From assembly GCA_902583585.1 (NCBI GenBank), contig CACHWN010000005.1, positions 23,248 to 87,247 of the forward strand: a stretch of 64,000 nt of DNA, read 5' to 3'. The translations under genes and the position numbers were made by a program. Source of the stretch: an uncultured Pelagibacteraceae bacterium. Lineage in GTDB: Bacteria > Pseudomonadota > Alphaproteobacteria > Pelagibacterales > Pelagibacteraceae. Below, in pieces: positions 39,846 through 49,825 of this stretch. Under the pieces are notes generated by a model. The model made no database searches. It had not been told where the DNA came from and saw only the letters and a program-made list of their open reading frames with translations. The stretch's first letter is position 1. Each line of letters begins with the position of its first letter.

Positions 39846-40829
39846 CTATCTCTCTAAAGAAACAGGATTAGTTTTTCTAACTTGATCCATAATATGATTT
39901 ACTTTTTGTAAATCCGCATCTCTTATGCACATATTTTTAGATAGATATTGTTTCCAAGTTTTTGAACCATTTTGCCCATGAAACAAACCAACCGTATGTC
40001 TCATAATATGATTTAACTGCACACCTTTTGATGTTTGTTCTTGAATATAAGGAATTAGATTTTCCATTACTTCTGTTCTTGTCGGTACATTTTCATTTTT
40101 AAAAATTTCTTTTTCAATATCTGCCAAAAAATAAGGTGAGTGATATATAGCTCTACCAATCATCACTCCGTCTACTTTTGTTAAATGATTTTTAATTTCT
40201 TCTGTTGTTTTTACTCCTCCATTAATAATTATCTCATCATCTTTAAAATAATTTTTCAATTTGTAAACAAAATCATATTTCAATGGTGGAATATTTAGAT
40301 TTTCTTTTGGTGTTAGTTTTTTAAGTAAAGCTTTTCTTGCGTGAATTATAAATTTTTTTGAACCTGCATCTTTAGTGGTTTGAATAAAAGATTTTAAAAA
40401 TTCAAAATTTTCAACATCGTTGTAACCAATTCTTGTTTTGATTGTAACAGGTAATTTAGTTGCTTTAGTCATTGCTTCAATACATTTAGCTACAAGATCT
40501 GGTTCTTGCATGAGACATGCGCCAAATTTATTTTTTTGAACTTTTTTACTTGGGCAGCCTAAATTTAAATTTATTTCCTTATATCCGTAGTCTTCAGAAA
40601 TCTTACATGCTTCAGCAAGCTCGTTTGGATTCGATCCACCGACTTGAAGAGTAACTGGATTATTTATTTTTTTAAAGGAAAGTAGTTTAGATCTATCACC
40701 TCTTATAATTGCATTAGCAACAATCATCTCGGTGTATAAATGTATGTTTTTACTTATAAGACTTAAAAAATAAATTTCGTGCTTATCAGTGCAATCCATC
40801 ATAGGTGCGACTGAAACAGTTTTCTTCAT
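39846..40829 (-). CDS. dusA: tRNA-dihydrouridine synthase A
   Basis: VAPMMDCTDKHEIYFL...LNLGCPSKKVQKNKFGACLM...HARKALLKKLTPKENLNIPPL. Confidence 0.94.
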   Translation of the reverse strand: MKKTVSVAPMMDCTDKHEIYFLSLISKNIHLYTEMIVANAIIRGDRSKLLSFKKINNPVTLQVGGSNPNELAEACKISEDYGYKEINLNLGCPSKKVQKNKFGACLMQEPDLVAKCIEAMTKATKLPVTIKTRIGYNDVENFEFLKSFIQTTKDAGSKKFIIHARKALLKKLTPKENLNIPPLKYDFVYKLKNYFKDDEIIINGGVKTTEEIKNHLTKVDGVMIGRAIYHSPYFLADIEKEIFKNENVPTRTEVMENLIPYIQEQTSKGVQLNHIMRHTVGLFHGQNGSKTWKQYLSKNMCIRDADLQKVNHIMDQVRKTNPVSLER

Positions 40830-40832
40830 AAT

Positions 40833-41330
40833 CTACTCTGATTTGTTTTCTTCTGCTGGTGCTTCTTCACTTAATTCAAGAGGAGCTTCCTCTGTATCTA
40901 AGTTTTCTTCTTTAATCTCTGGTTGCTCTGCTTTTAGCTCTGAAAGGGCTTCGTCGGCCAAGCTTGGTTTTTTTGCTTCAGGAACTCTTCTTGTTCTTTT
41001 CGAGGGTAATATGGCTACGCCACTTTTTGAAACTTGTCCTTTATATAAATTTTCAAAATCATCATTAGTTTCCTCTTCAATTTCTTCTTGTTCCTCAGAC
41101 TCATCTGGTTCTTTTCTTAACCTTTTTATTGCGCTAGCCTCAACATCTTTAACATTAATTTTACCGTCACCGATTTCCCTTAGTGATATGATTGTTCTTT
41201 TGTCGTTATCCTCTTCAACTAACATTGGAGCTCCAGCGTTTAATTGAACAGTTCTCTCTTTAGCTAATAAGACTAGATCGTACTGATTATCAACTTTTTC
41301 TAAGCAGTCCTCTACGGTTATTCTTGCCAT
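40833..41330 (-). CDS. rpoZ: RNA polymerase omega subunit with acidic C-terminal extension
   Basis: MARITVEDCLEKVDNQYDLVLLAKERTVQL...DKRTIISLREIGDGKI. Confidence 0.92.
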   Translation of the reverse strand: MARITVEDCLEKVDNQYDLVLLAKERTVQLNAGAPMLVEEDNDKRTIISLREIGDGKINVKDVEASAIKRLRKEPDESEEQEEIEEETNDDFENLYKGQVSKSGVAILPSKRTRRVPEAKKPSLADEALSELKAEQPEIKEENLDTEEAPLELSEEAPAEENKSE

Positions 41331-41368
41331 GATGGTGAGTATATATTGAAATAATCCAAAGAAATCAA

Positions 41369-42583
41369 TTATTTTTTAATTTTAATAGGTTCAAGTTTTT
41401 TTCTTATTAATATTAAAAGAAATAACGAAATAACTATATAAATACCAGATACGAAAGCAATATCTTCAATTGAAAAACCATTGTCGATCATTAAACCAAA
41501 TACTGCTGTTCCAAAAGCAGTTGAAAACACCATGAAAGCAGTGGTCAAAGCCTTGATAGATCCAATAAATTTTACTCCATATATTTCAGCCCAAGTAGAT
41601 GACCCAAGTACGTTAGCCAATCCATTTGAAATGCCTACTAAACCTAAAAAAATAAATGCTGATATTTCATGTTGATAATAAAAAAGCACAAACATTGCTA
41701 TTAATAGAGGTATATTCATAATTGGGATTAATTTTCTGCTAGTAAATTTATCAACTAAAAAGCCTGAGAAAAATAAAGTTATTATTGAAGCTAACGAATA
41801 AACCATAAATGCTTTTGGTATTGTGTAAATATTCCATATCTTCGAATCTGAAATAAATGACTGATAAACAAATACTCCAGTGGCTATCCAAGGCATCGCA
41901 AGCATATTGAGCGAGACAATATAAAATCTATAATCTCTAACTACTTCTCTTCTTCTCCAGCTTTTAATTTTAAAATTTTTTTTAGGACCTAAATCTTTTT
42001 CTCTAGAATCTAGTTTAATTTTTTTAATTGTATTTAAAACTACAAACGGTAAAAATATAATTATAATAATTGCTATTCCTTGCCAAACTGATCTCCAAGA
42101 ATAAATTACAAACAGATAAGTTACTAATACCGGTAAAATAAATTCCGCAGATGACAATCCAAACCAAATTGTGCTTAAAGCTTTCCCTCTAGATTTTTCA
42201 AAAAATCTTGAGATTGTAGTTGTAGATGTATGACTCATTAAACCTTGGCCAGAAAATCTCATTAAAAATATGCCAATTGATAAAAAAATAATACTATTGA
42301 TAAAAGAAAAAAATAAAGATGAAAAAAACAATAATAGAATAACAAAAAAAGAATAATAGATTATTTGATATTCATCAATTTTCTTTCCGACCCATATAAG
42401 CAAAAGACTAGAAAATATTGTTGCAGTAGCATAAATATTTCCAAATTGTCCGTGAGTAATACCTAATTCATTTCTGATTGGTGCGTTAAACAATCCCAAA
42501 AAAAAACTCTGTCCAAAACTTGAAAAAAATGTAAATATAAATCCGAATATAATTACTTTTTTATTTATTGAGAGGTTAATCAT
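41369..42583 (-). CDS. MFS transporter
   Basis: 12-TM-like 404 aa; FNAPIRNELGITHGQFGNIYATATI. Confidence 0.87.
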   Translation of the reverse strand: MINLSINKKVIIFGFIFTFFSSFGQSFFLGLFNAPIRNELGITHGQFGNIYATATIFSSLLLIWVGKKIDEYQIIYYSFFVILLLFFSSLFFSFINSIIFLSIGIFLMRFSGQGLMSHTSTTTISRFFEKSRGKALSTIWFGLSSAEFILPVLVTYLFVIYSWRSVWQGIAIIIIIFLPFVVLNTIKKIKLDSREKDLGPKKNFKIKSWRRREVVRDYRFYIVSLNMLAMPWIATGVFVYQSFISDSKIWNIYTIPKAFMVYSLASIITLFFSGFLVDKFTSRKLIPIMNIPLLIAMFVLFYYQHEISAFIFLGLVGISNGLANVLGSSTWAEIYGVKFIGSIKALTTAFMVFSTAFGTAVFGLMIDNGFSIEDIAFVSGIYIVISLFLLILIRKKLEPIKIKK

Positions 42584-42585
42584 TT

Positions 42586-43455
42586 ATGACTTGTAAAGTT
42601 GCTTTCATAGGTTTGGGTGTTATGGGATACCCTATGGCAGGTTATATATCAAAAGCTGGTCACGATGTAACAGTTTTTAACCGAACTAAAGCTAAAGCAG
42701 AAAAATGGGTCAAAGAGTACAAAGGTAAAACAGCAGATACGCCGATGGAAGCTGCAAAAGACTGTGATTTTATTTTTACATGTGTTGGAAACGATAATGA
42801 TTTAAGAGAGGTGACTTTAGGTGATAAAGGTCTGTTTAAAACTGCAAAAAAAGGTGCGATCTACGTAGATAATACTACTGCATCTGCAAATATTGCTAGA
42901 GAACTTTACAAAGAAGCAAAAGCAAAAGGATTTGATTTCTTGGACGCCCCTATTTCAGGCGGACAAGCAGGGGCAGAAGGTGGAATTTTAACTGTAATGG
43001 TTGGTGGAGATGAAGCTCCCTATATAAAGGCTGAACCAGTGATTGATTGCTATAGTAAAAAGATTAAACTTCTCGGTCCATCAGGAAGTGGTCAGTTAAC
43101 TAAGATGGTAAACCAAATTTGTATAGCAGGTTTAGTACAAGGATTATCTGAAGCAATAAATTTTGGAATGAATGCAGGATTAAATATGCATGATGTGATT
43201 GAGGTAATTTCAAAAGGTGCAGCTCAATCTTGGCAAATGGAAAATAGACATAAAACAATGATTGAGGATAAATTTGATTATGGTTTTGCAGTTGATTGGA
43301 TGAGAAAAGATTTAAAAATAGCCATGGACGAAGCTAAGAAAAATAACTCACCTTTACCTATCACAAAAATAATTGATGAATATTATGCTGAAGTACAAAA
43401 AATGGGTGGTCAAAGATGGGATACTTCAAGTTTAATCAAAAGATTTAGAAAATAA
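42586..43455 (+). CDS. 3-hydroxyisobutyrate dehydrogenase family oxidoreductase
   Basis: VAFIGLGVMGYPMAGYISKAGHDVTVFNRT; DAPISGGQAGAEGGILTVMVGG. Confidence 0.93.
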   Translation: MTCKVAFIGLGVMGYPMAGYISKAGHDVTVFNRTKAKAEKWVKEYKGKTADTPMEAAKDCDFIFTCVGNDNDLREVTLGDKGLFKTAKKGAIYVDNTTASANIARELYKEAKAKGFDFLDAPISGGQAGAEGGILTVMVGGDEAPYIKAEPVIDCYSKKIKLLGPSGSGQLTKMVNQICIAGLVQGLSEAINFGMNAGLNMHDVIEVISKGAAQSWQMENRHKTMIEDKFDYGFAVDWMRKDLKIAMDEAKKNNSPLPITKIIDEYYAEVQKMGGQRWDTSSLIKRFRK

Positions 43456-43458
43456 ATC

Positions 43459-44067
43459 GTGTCAGAAGCAGTTAGTTATTACGAAGATTCAAAAGAGATT
43501 GAAAAAAAAATCTGGGATTTATTATCAAAAGCTGTCAAAGATAGATCCTCTGAATTCAGAACACCCGTATTTATTTGTGGAAATGATATGGATCTTGATG
43601 GAAGAGTCGTTGTTCTTAGAAAGGCAGATCAACAAAAAAATTTTATTCAATATCATAGTGATATTAGATCCTCAAAAATCGAGAAAATAAAAAAAAATCC
43701 CAAGTGCTCAATTTTATTTTATGGTAAAGAAGAAAAAATACAGCTTAGAGTTAAGGCTGAGTGCGAAGTAAATTACAACAATGATGTTACAAAAGAGTCT
43801 TGGGAAAAAACTGGCCATATCAGTAGAAAATGTTACTTGGTTACTAATGGACCTGGAACAGAGTCTGAAAAACCAACCTCAGGGTTAGATAATAAATTTG
43901 ATAATTTTGATTTTACGAAAGAAGAAAGTGAAGCCGGTTATAAAAACTTTTGCGTCATAAGATGCAACATTAAAAGTATTGAATGGCTTTATTTGGCAGC
44001 CAAAGGTCATCGAAGAGCTTTAATTGATTTGAATAGTTCTAAAAAATTTACTTGGTTAGTGCCTTAA
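43459..44067 (+). CDS. Pyridoxamine 5'-phosphate oxidase-like FMN-binding protein
   Basis: GRVVVLRKADQQKNFIQYHSDIRSSKIEKIKKNPKCSILFYGKEEKIQLRVKA; GTG start. Confidence 0.78.
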   Translation: MSEAVSYYEDSKEIEKKIWDLLSKAVKDRSSEFRTPVFICGNDMDLDGRVVVLRKADQQKNFIQYHSDIRSSKIEKIKKNPKCSILFYGKEEKIQLRVKAECEVNYNNDVTKESWEKTGHISRKCYLVTNGPGTESEKPTSGLDNKFDNFDFTKEESEAGYKNFCVIRCNIKSIEWLYLAAKGHRRALIDLNSSKKFTWLVP

Positions 44068-45510
44068 TTACTCATTGTAGCCTTTTAAAGACTTTGCATC
44101 TTTTTTTTCAACAATAATAGATTTTACGTCATCCCAAAATTGTTTGGCGCCATATTCTTCATACCCTTGTAGAGTTCCTTTATCTATACAATTTTCTCCA
44201 AACCATTTTTTTTGATCTGTTTTATATCCTTGTTTTTCTCCATTCCATTCTTTTGATCCATCTCTTTTTTTAATAACTTGATGAAGATTAGATTTATAAT
44301 TTAATGAACAAGTTGGAAGCGCGTGTGCGCTTTCGGTATCATATCTTGAAGGTGGATACATTCTACTTTCAAAATGATGTCCGCCTGAATAAGTTAGAAG
44401 ATGTAAGTTAGGATTGTTTGAGGAGTCTTTTAAATTTTTACAGACCCACGGAGGTGTTGATTCATCTTGCTGCCCATTTATTGCAAACATTTCAATCTTA
44501 TCACTATAATTAACTTCTGATATATCTGGACAAGCGGCATTAATCATAAATCCTTTAGTAATTAAATTCATCGAAGGGTATTTATCCCTAAAATCTTGCC
44601 AACCTGCTTTAAATATAGCTAATGATCCAGTTGAGGATCCAATTAAAATTACTTCTTTAGTTTTTCCGTAAAGTTTTGTGACTTCATTTATAGTAGCTAT
44701 AGCATCATAAAGAATCATAGAGCTTGTGTATGATCCAGTAAACTTTTTTTGATACCTTGGTTCAGCTCCATACACTATTGCAGTTGCGAATCCATGTTTG
44801 CTTACTTGCTTTTCGTAATAAATCTCATCATCCATGTTGGGGGTGCTTGAAGGAACTATAATTATTAGTCCATTTGAAATTGACTCAAGATTTCTTAACT
44901 CTACTCTTACTTTTTGATCCTTACCTTTGTTATTTAATAAAGTTAGATCATCATTAGTATTTTTTGAATTTATCGATATATCTGTTACTTTCCTATTATC
45001 TTTCGAAACAATTTTTTTTGGAACATCTCCAACTCTTTTAAAATTAATAACACAAGGAACATAATCACTGTCTCCTTTATATTTTCTTTTCATTTTTAGA
45101 TTCCCGTATTTTTTATCTCCATAATACTGTGATTTACCTCCTACCTTTCTTTTAAATTGATAAACAAAATATTTTTTTTCATCATCATTCAAATTACCTC
45201 TGATGATGCTTTTATTACCACGTCTTTCACCTTTAATATAAATTTTACCTTTATCATCAACTCTTGATTTTTTTTCATCTATAGTCCATCTACCAGCTCC
45301 GCCCCTATCATTTGTTACCATTCCCTCTTTAATTATGAATTGACTTCCATCATAAGCGTTACTATTTTTACTCCCCCTACAATAATCGCTAAATGTATAT
45401 ACCCCATCATACTTTGACGAAGGTTTGCCTGTTGCAAAAACAGGACTTATTAAAAATAAAGAAATTAAAATAATAAAATTATTTTTTATATTTTTTAATA
45501 TTCTCAACAT
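44068..45510 (-). CDS. Exported alpha/beta-hydrolase with novel N-terminal region
   Basis: Signal peptide; LIGSSTGSLAIF nucleophile elbow; GGHHFES. Confidence 0.6.
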   Translation of the reverse strand: MLRILKNIKNNFIILISLFLISPVFATGKPSSKYDGVYTFSDYCRGSKNSNAYDGSQFIIKEGMVTNDRGGAGRWTIDEKKSRVDDKGKIYIKGERRGNKSIIRGNLNDDEKKYFVYQFKRKVGGKSQYYGDKKYGNLKMKRKYKGDSDYVPCVINFKRVGDVPKKIVSKDNRKVTDISINSKNTNDDLTLLNNKGKDQKVRVELRNLESISNGLIIIVPSSTPNMDDEIYYEKQVSKHGFATAIVYGAEPRYQKKFTGSYTSSMILYDAIATINEVTKLYGKTKEVILIGSSTGSLAIFKAGWQDFRDKYPSMNLITKGFMINAACPDISEVNYSDKIEMFAINGQQDESTPPWVCKNLKDSSNNPNLHLLTYSGGHHFESRMYPPSRYDTESAHALPTCSLNYKSNLHQVIKKRDGSKEWNGEKQGYKTDQKKWFGENCIDKGTLQGYEEYGAKQFWDDVKSIIVEKKDAKSLKGYNE

Positions 45511-45982
45511 AATCTCTAGCGTTTTCTTTGATATGTTTTATTTCTTCATCTGTAACTTGCCTAACAACTTTACCTGGGCTTCCTAAGACAAGTGATCTGT
45601 CTGGAATAACTTTATTTTCTGTCACTAATGAGTTTGCTCCGATGATACAATTTTTTCCAATCTTTGCTTTGTTTAAAATAGTTGAACCTATTCCTATAAT
45701 ACAATCATCTGAAATTTCACAACCGTGAAGCATAACCATATGACCTACTGTAACTCCTTTTCCTATAATAGTTGGACATCCTGGGTCTGTGTGTATTACG
45801 CTACCATCTTGAATATTCGAACCTTCGCCTATAATAATTGGTTCTAAATCACCTCTTAAAGTTGCATTGAACCAAATATTAGAATTCTTTTTTAATTCTA
45901 CTCTGCCAATGATTACTGCATTAGAAGCTACCCAGCTTTCTGGATCCATTTTAGGAGTGTGACCGTTAACATCGTAAATCAT
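45479..45982 (-). CDS. Gamma-carbonic-anhydrase-like LbH protein
   Basis: LRGDLEPIIIGEGSNIQDGSVIHTDPGCPTIIGKGVTVGHMVMLHGCEISDDCIIGIGSTILN. Confidence 0.92.
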   Translation of the reverse strand: MIYDVNGHTPKMDPESWVASNAVIIGRVELKKNSNIWFNATLRGDLEPIIIGEGSNIQDGSVIHTDPGCPTIIGKGVTVGHMVMLHGCEISDDCIIGIGSTILNKAKIGKNCIIGANSLVTENKVIPDRSLVLGSPGKVVRQVTDEEIKHIKENARDYVENIKKYKK

Positions 45983-46023
45983 AAATTTGCTGTAATGTAT
46001 TATTAATTATCTTATAATATATT

Positions 46024-46581
46024 ATGGCTTTAACAAAAACACCAGTTTGCGATTTTGGAAAAAAAGCTGAGGATTTCAAACTAAAATCAATAGAAAATAA
46101 ACTAATTTCTTTAAATGATGTGAAAGGTGAAAAAGCAACACTGATAATGTTCATTTGTAATCACTGTCCTTACGTGAAAGCGATTGTTCGTGATTTAGCA
46201 AAAGATTGTAATGAATTAAGAAAAGATGGGATTAACTCTGTTGCAATCATGTCTAATGATACTAAAAATTATCCTGAAGACTCGTTCGATAACATGATTA
46301 AATTTGCAAAAATAAATAATTTTGGTGAGATAAATTATTTAATTGATGAAACACAAGAAATTGCAAAAAAATACGGTGCTGTTTGTACACCTGATTTCTT
46401 TGGATACAATAAAGAATTAAAGCTTCAGTATCGAGGAAGATTTAGGGAACTTAAAGATTTAAAACCTGTTTCAGGCGGAGATAGTGATTTAAAAATAGCA
46501 ATGAAAATGATTTCTGAAACACAAGTCGGTCCTAAGAATCAAACTCCTAGTATGGGATGTAATATAAAGTGGTTTAATTAA
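46024..46581 (+). CDS. Thioredoxin-like/AhpC-TSA family protein
   Basis: LIMFICNHCPYVKAIVRDLAKDC...YGAVCTPDFFGYN. Confidence 0.88.
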   Translation: MALTKTPVCDFGKKAEDFKLKSIENKLISLNDVKGEKATLIMFICNHCPYVKAIVRDLAKDCNELRKDGINSVAIMSNDTKNYPEDSFDNMIKFAKINNFGEINYLIDETQEIAKKYGAVCTPDFFGYNKELKLQYRGRFRELKDLKPVSGGDSDLKIAMKMISETQVGPKNQTPSMGCNIKWFN

Positions 46582-47666
46582 TGTTTTTAGTATCTACAAG
46601 AAATTTTCCTCCTGAACTTGGTGGAATGCAGAACCTAATGGAGGGTTTATCTAACGCTCTTACAAATCATGGTCCAGTCAAGGTTTTTGCGGACAACCAT
46701 GAGGATGCTATTCAATATGATCAAAATTCGAAATTAAATATAGAAAGAATTTCAGGTTTTAAAATATTTAGAAAGTATAGAAAAGCTAATTTAGTAAAAG
46801 ATTTTATTAAACAAAATCAAATACGTGCATGTTTTTTTGATCATTGGAAAAGTATTGAAAATATTGATTTAGAAATCCTCAGGAAAACAAAATCTTTTTG
46901 CTTAATTCACTCTAAGGAAATAAATCATCCTGTTGGTTCTTCTTTAAATAAAAGAGTTTTAAAATCTTTAGGAAAAGCAGATTTTGTAATTGCAAATTCA
47001 AAATTTACTAAAGAATTAGGTTTTAAACTTGGAATAAAAGACATTCATGTCATCAATCCTGGTTGTAACTATCCTATTGATGTTAGTGAAACAGCAAAAC
47101 AATTTTCCAAAAATATTTATGCTAATGCATCACCAAAGTTAATTACTATTTCTAGATTAGATGGGCGTAAAAGCCATCAAAATATTTTAATGTCAATTAA
47201 AAATCTTTTACCAAAATTTCCAAATTTAAAATATGTATCAATTGGTGATGGGGATGAAAGAAAAAATCTTGAGAAATTAAGAAAAGAATTAGGTTTAGAA
47301 AAAAATGTCGAATTAATTTTTAGCTCTACAGAACAAGAAAAAGTTGGTTTACTTGAACAATCAGATGTATTCGTAATGCCCTCGGTTGTTTATAAAAAAT
47401 CGGTTGAGGGATTTGGTATTACTTATATTGAAGCTGCATCTTACGGGAAGCCGTCGATTGGAGGAATATATGGCGGTGAGGGAGATGCAATAAAATCTGG
47501 TGTAACAGGATATCTTTGTAATGGTAACGACTTAAATGCTATTTACGATACTCTTTTAAAAATCTTATCAAATGAAAAATATAAAGAACTCGGTGATAAT
47601 GCTTTTGAATTTTCCAAAGGCTTTGCTTGGAATAAAATTATCAAGAATTACATTAATTTAATTTAG
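46581..47666 (+). CDS. Glycosyltransferase family 4
   Basis: FPPELGGMQNLMEGLS...SRLDGRKSHQNIL...SVEGFGITYIEAASYGKPSIGG. Confidence 0.9.
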   Translation: MFLVSTRNFPPELGGMQNLMEGLSNALTNHGPVKVFADNHEDAIQYDQNSKLNIERISGFKIFRKYRKANLVKDFIKQNQIRACFFDHWKSIENIDLEILRKTKSFCLIHSKEINHPVGSSLNKRVLKSLGKADFVIANSKFTKELGFKLGIKDIHVINPGCNYPIDVSETAKQFSKNIYANASPKLITISRLDGRKSHQNILMSIKNLLPKFPNLKYVSIGDGDERKNLEKLRKELGLEKNVELIFSSTEQEKVGLLEQSDVFVMPSVVYKKSVEGFGITYIEAASYGKPSIGGIYGGEGDAIKSGVTGYLCNGNDLNAIYDTLLKILSNEKYKELGDNAFEFSKGFAWNKIIKNYINLI

Positions 47667-48585
47667 ATTTTACTTTTTCTATAACGGTTTCGACCGTTAA
47701 ATTATTTAGATTTTCAACACTAATTGCTTTAAAATTAAAATTTTCAATACTAACTTTTTTCGCAGTTGTGTGACTTCCAAAAAGTACAATTCCTGCTTTA
47801 TCTAAATGTGAAGCTATATGAGCGGGTCCTGTATCATTTGCAATGATAAATTTAGCGTTACTTATTAAAGATACTAAAGTTTTAATATTAATTGGCTGAT
47901 TATTATCTAAAACTACTTTAGCATTCATCTCGTTAGCTTCATTTATTTCGTCTGGTCCTGGAGCTAACAGAATTGGATATTTATTTTTATAATCTTGTTT
48001 TAATCGTAATATTAAATCTTTGAAAAAAGGCCATTTTTTTTTTGGAAGTTTTTTTGAACAAAAAGGAAATAATAAAATGTAGTCATTATTTGCATATTGT
48101 TTTTTTAACCTGGAGATATCTGATATAGCCCAATTCAAGTCTATATTTTTTACAAATTCAGTTTGAATGCCACTTTTTTTTAATTGAATTTCCATTCTGT
48201 CAAGAACAGGATCTTTGTCGAAATCACTCTTTTTTTGACCTGGCTCTAAGGAGGTTTCAGTGGATGACCATTCAACGTTTTTTAAAATAAATCTTTTATA
48301 AAATTTAGTTCTGCTTGAGTTTTGCAAATCAAAGATTTTTGTAAAATTATATTTTATAAGATTTTTTTTCAAATTATTTAAATAGAATAAATTCCATCTA
48401 GGCAACCTTTTATCTATTATTACGCCATCTAAATAAGGGCATTCTGACATAAAGATAGCGTAAGGCTGAGCTGTAAGTAAAAAAACTTTTCTATTTTTGT
48501 AAAAATTTTTTATATCTTTTATAGCTCCATTTGCTTGGATTAAATCACCTAAGGAACCATGTTTTATTATTAATATATTTGACAT
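47653..48585 (-). CDS. Glycosyltransferase family 9
   Basis: ILIIKHGSLGDLIQANGAI...FIIANDTGPAHIASHLDKAGIVLFGSHT. Confidence 0.88.
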   Translation of the reverse strand: MSNILIIKHGSLGDLIQANGAIKDIKNFYKNRKVFLLTAQPYAIFMSECPYLDGVIIDKRLPRWNLFYLNNLKKNLIKYNFTKIFDLQNSSRTKFYKRFILKNVEWSSTETSLEPGQKKSDFDKDPVLDRMEIQLKKSGIQTEFVKNIDLNWAISDISRLKKQYANNDYILLFPFCSKKLPKKKWPFFKDLILRLKQDYKNKYPILLAPGPDEINEANEMNAKVVLDNNQPINIKTLVSLISNAKFIIANDTGPAHIASHLDKAGIVLFGSHTTAKKVSIENFNFKAISVENLNNLTVETVIEKVKSKLN

Positions 48586-48631
48586 TATTATTTCGAAGTA
48601 TATTTAATGATTAATATAGTCAAATATTAAT

Positions 48632-49027
48632 ATGGACAAGAAAATGGACAAAATATTGGCAGAAATCTCAGCTGGCGAATTAATAGATAAAATTACCATT
48701 TTAGAAATTAAAGAAGAAAAAATAAGTAATAAAGAAAAATTAGTAGAGGTGAGAAAAGAACTGAGTTCATTAAATGAAACTTTAAAAAAGTCGATTAATG
48801 ACGAAAGTAAAATAATTAACTTTAAGAACGATCTTAAAAAAATAAATTTAAAACTTTGGGATATAGAGGATGGAAAAAGGTCAGCTGAGAAAAATAATAA
48901 ATTTGATGAAAAATTTATCGAACTTGCCAGAAGTGTTTATAAATTTAATGACGAAAGAGCAAAAATCAAATTAGCAATTAACAATGCTCTTGGATCAAAT
49001 ATAAAAGAAGTAAAATCCTACGAATAG
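48632..49027 (+). CDS. DUF6165-like protein
   Basis: ILAEISAGELIDKITILEIKEEKISNKEKL; short helical protein next to glycosyltransferases. Confidence 0.65.
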   Translation: MDKKMDKILAEISAGELIDKITILEIKEEKISNKEKLVEVRKELSSLNETLKKSINDESKIINFKNDLKKINLKLWDIEDGKRSAEKNNKFDEKFIELARSVYKFNDERAKIKLAINNALGSNIKEVKSYE

Positions 49028-49825
49028 TTAGTGACCCTTCAAGCTAGGTATTCTTATTCTAAGATTTTTTGATAGTTTTGGATTTACAGAAGCCGTGATC
49101 ACGCCCTCTGATTTCTTTAATTCTTTTAATATTTCTCCATCTGGAGAAATTATTAATGAGTGTCCAAAAGTTTTTCTTCCATTATAGTGTGTCCCTCCTT
49201 GTGCAGGAGCGAAGATATAACAAAAATTTTCTATAGCTCTAGCTCTTAATAAAGAATGCCAATGTTTTTTGCCGGTAGTCTCAGTAAAGGCAGATGGAAC
49301 AGTTAAAAATAATGATCCCGCCTTAGCCAGTTTTCTATATAGAATTGGAAATCTAAGGTCATAACAAATAGTTAGGCCAATCTTTCCCCAAGGTAAGTTG
49401 AAAGTCCTTACTTTGTTTCCTGGATTAAAACTCTTTGACTCAAAATATTTCTCTTTTTTACTTAACACAACGTCGTACATGTGAATTTTATCATAGTGAG
49501 TTCTTATTCTCCCGCTCTTATCAATTAAAACAGATCTGTTAACTAATTTATTTCTTGAAATCTTAATTATCAAAGATCCTATTAAAATCCATTTCTTATA
49601 TTTTTTTGCAAGTTTTTTAATTCCATTCAGATAAATATCATTTTGCATTGACGTACAAACTTTTAGCAATTCTTTTTTATTTAAAGAGAAATGTGACGAA
49701 ACTTCCGGAGTAATGATGAAATCAGTTTTTTGTTTTACTGCTTTAATAATAAGTTTTGATGTTTTATCTAAATTACTATGAATATTGTTATTTGATCTTA
49801 ATTGAATACAAGAAACACGAAACAT
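49028..49825 (-). CDS. Carbon-nitrogen hydrolase (nitrilase superfamily)
   Basis: FIITPEVSSHFS; GLTICYDLRFPILYRKLAKAG; RARAIENFCYIFAPAQGGTH. Confidence 0.92.
   Translation of the reverse strand: MFRVSCIQLRSNNNIHSNLDKTSKLIIKAVKQKTDFIITPEVSSHFSLNKKELLKVCTSMQNDIYLNGIKKLAKKYKKWILIGSLIIKISRNKLVNRSVLIDKSGRIRTHYDKIHMYDVVLSKKEKYFESKSFNPGNKVRTFNLPWGKIGLTICYDLRFPILYRKLAKAGSLFLTVPSAFTETTGKKHWHSLLRARAIENFCYIFAPAQGGTHYNGRKTFGHSLIISPDGEILKELKKSEGVITASVNPKLSKNLRIRIPSLKGH

Noticed and set aside
40789-41247. 152-aa Ser-rich + strand ORF over rpoZ
   Set aside because: Low-complexity complement of the acidic rpoZ tail.
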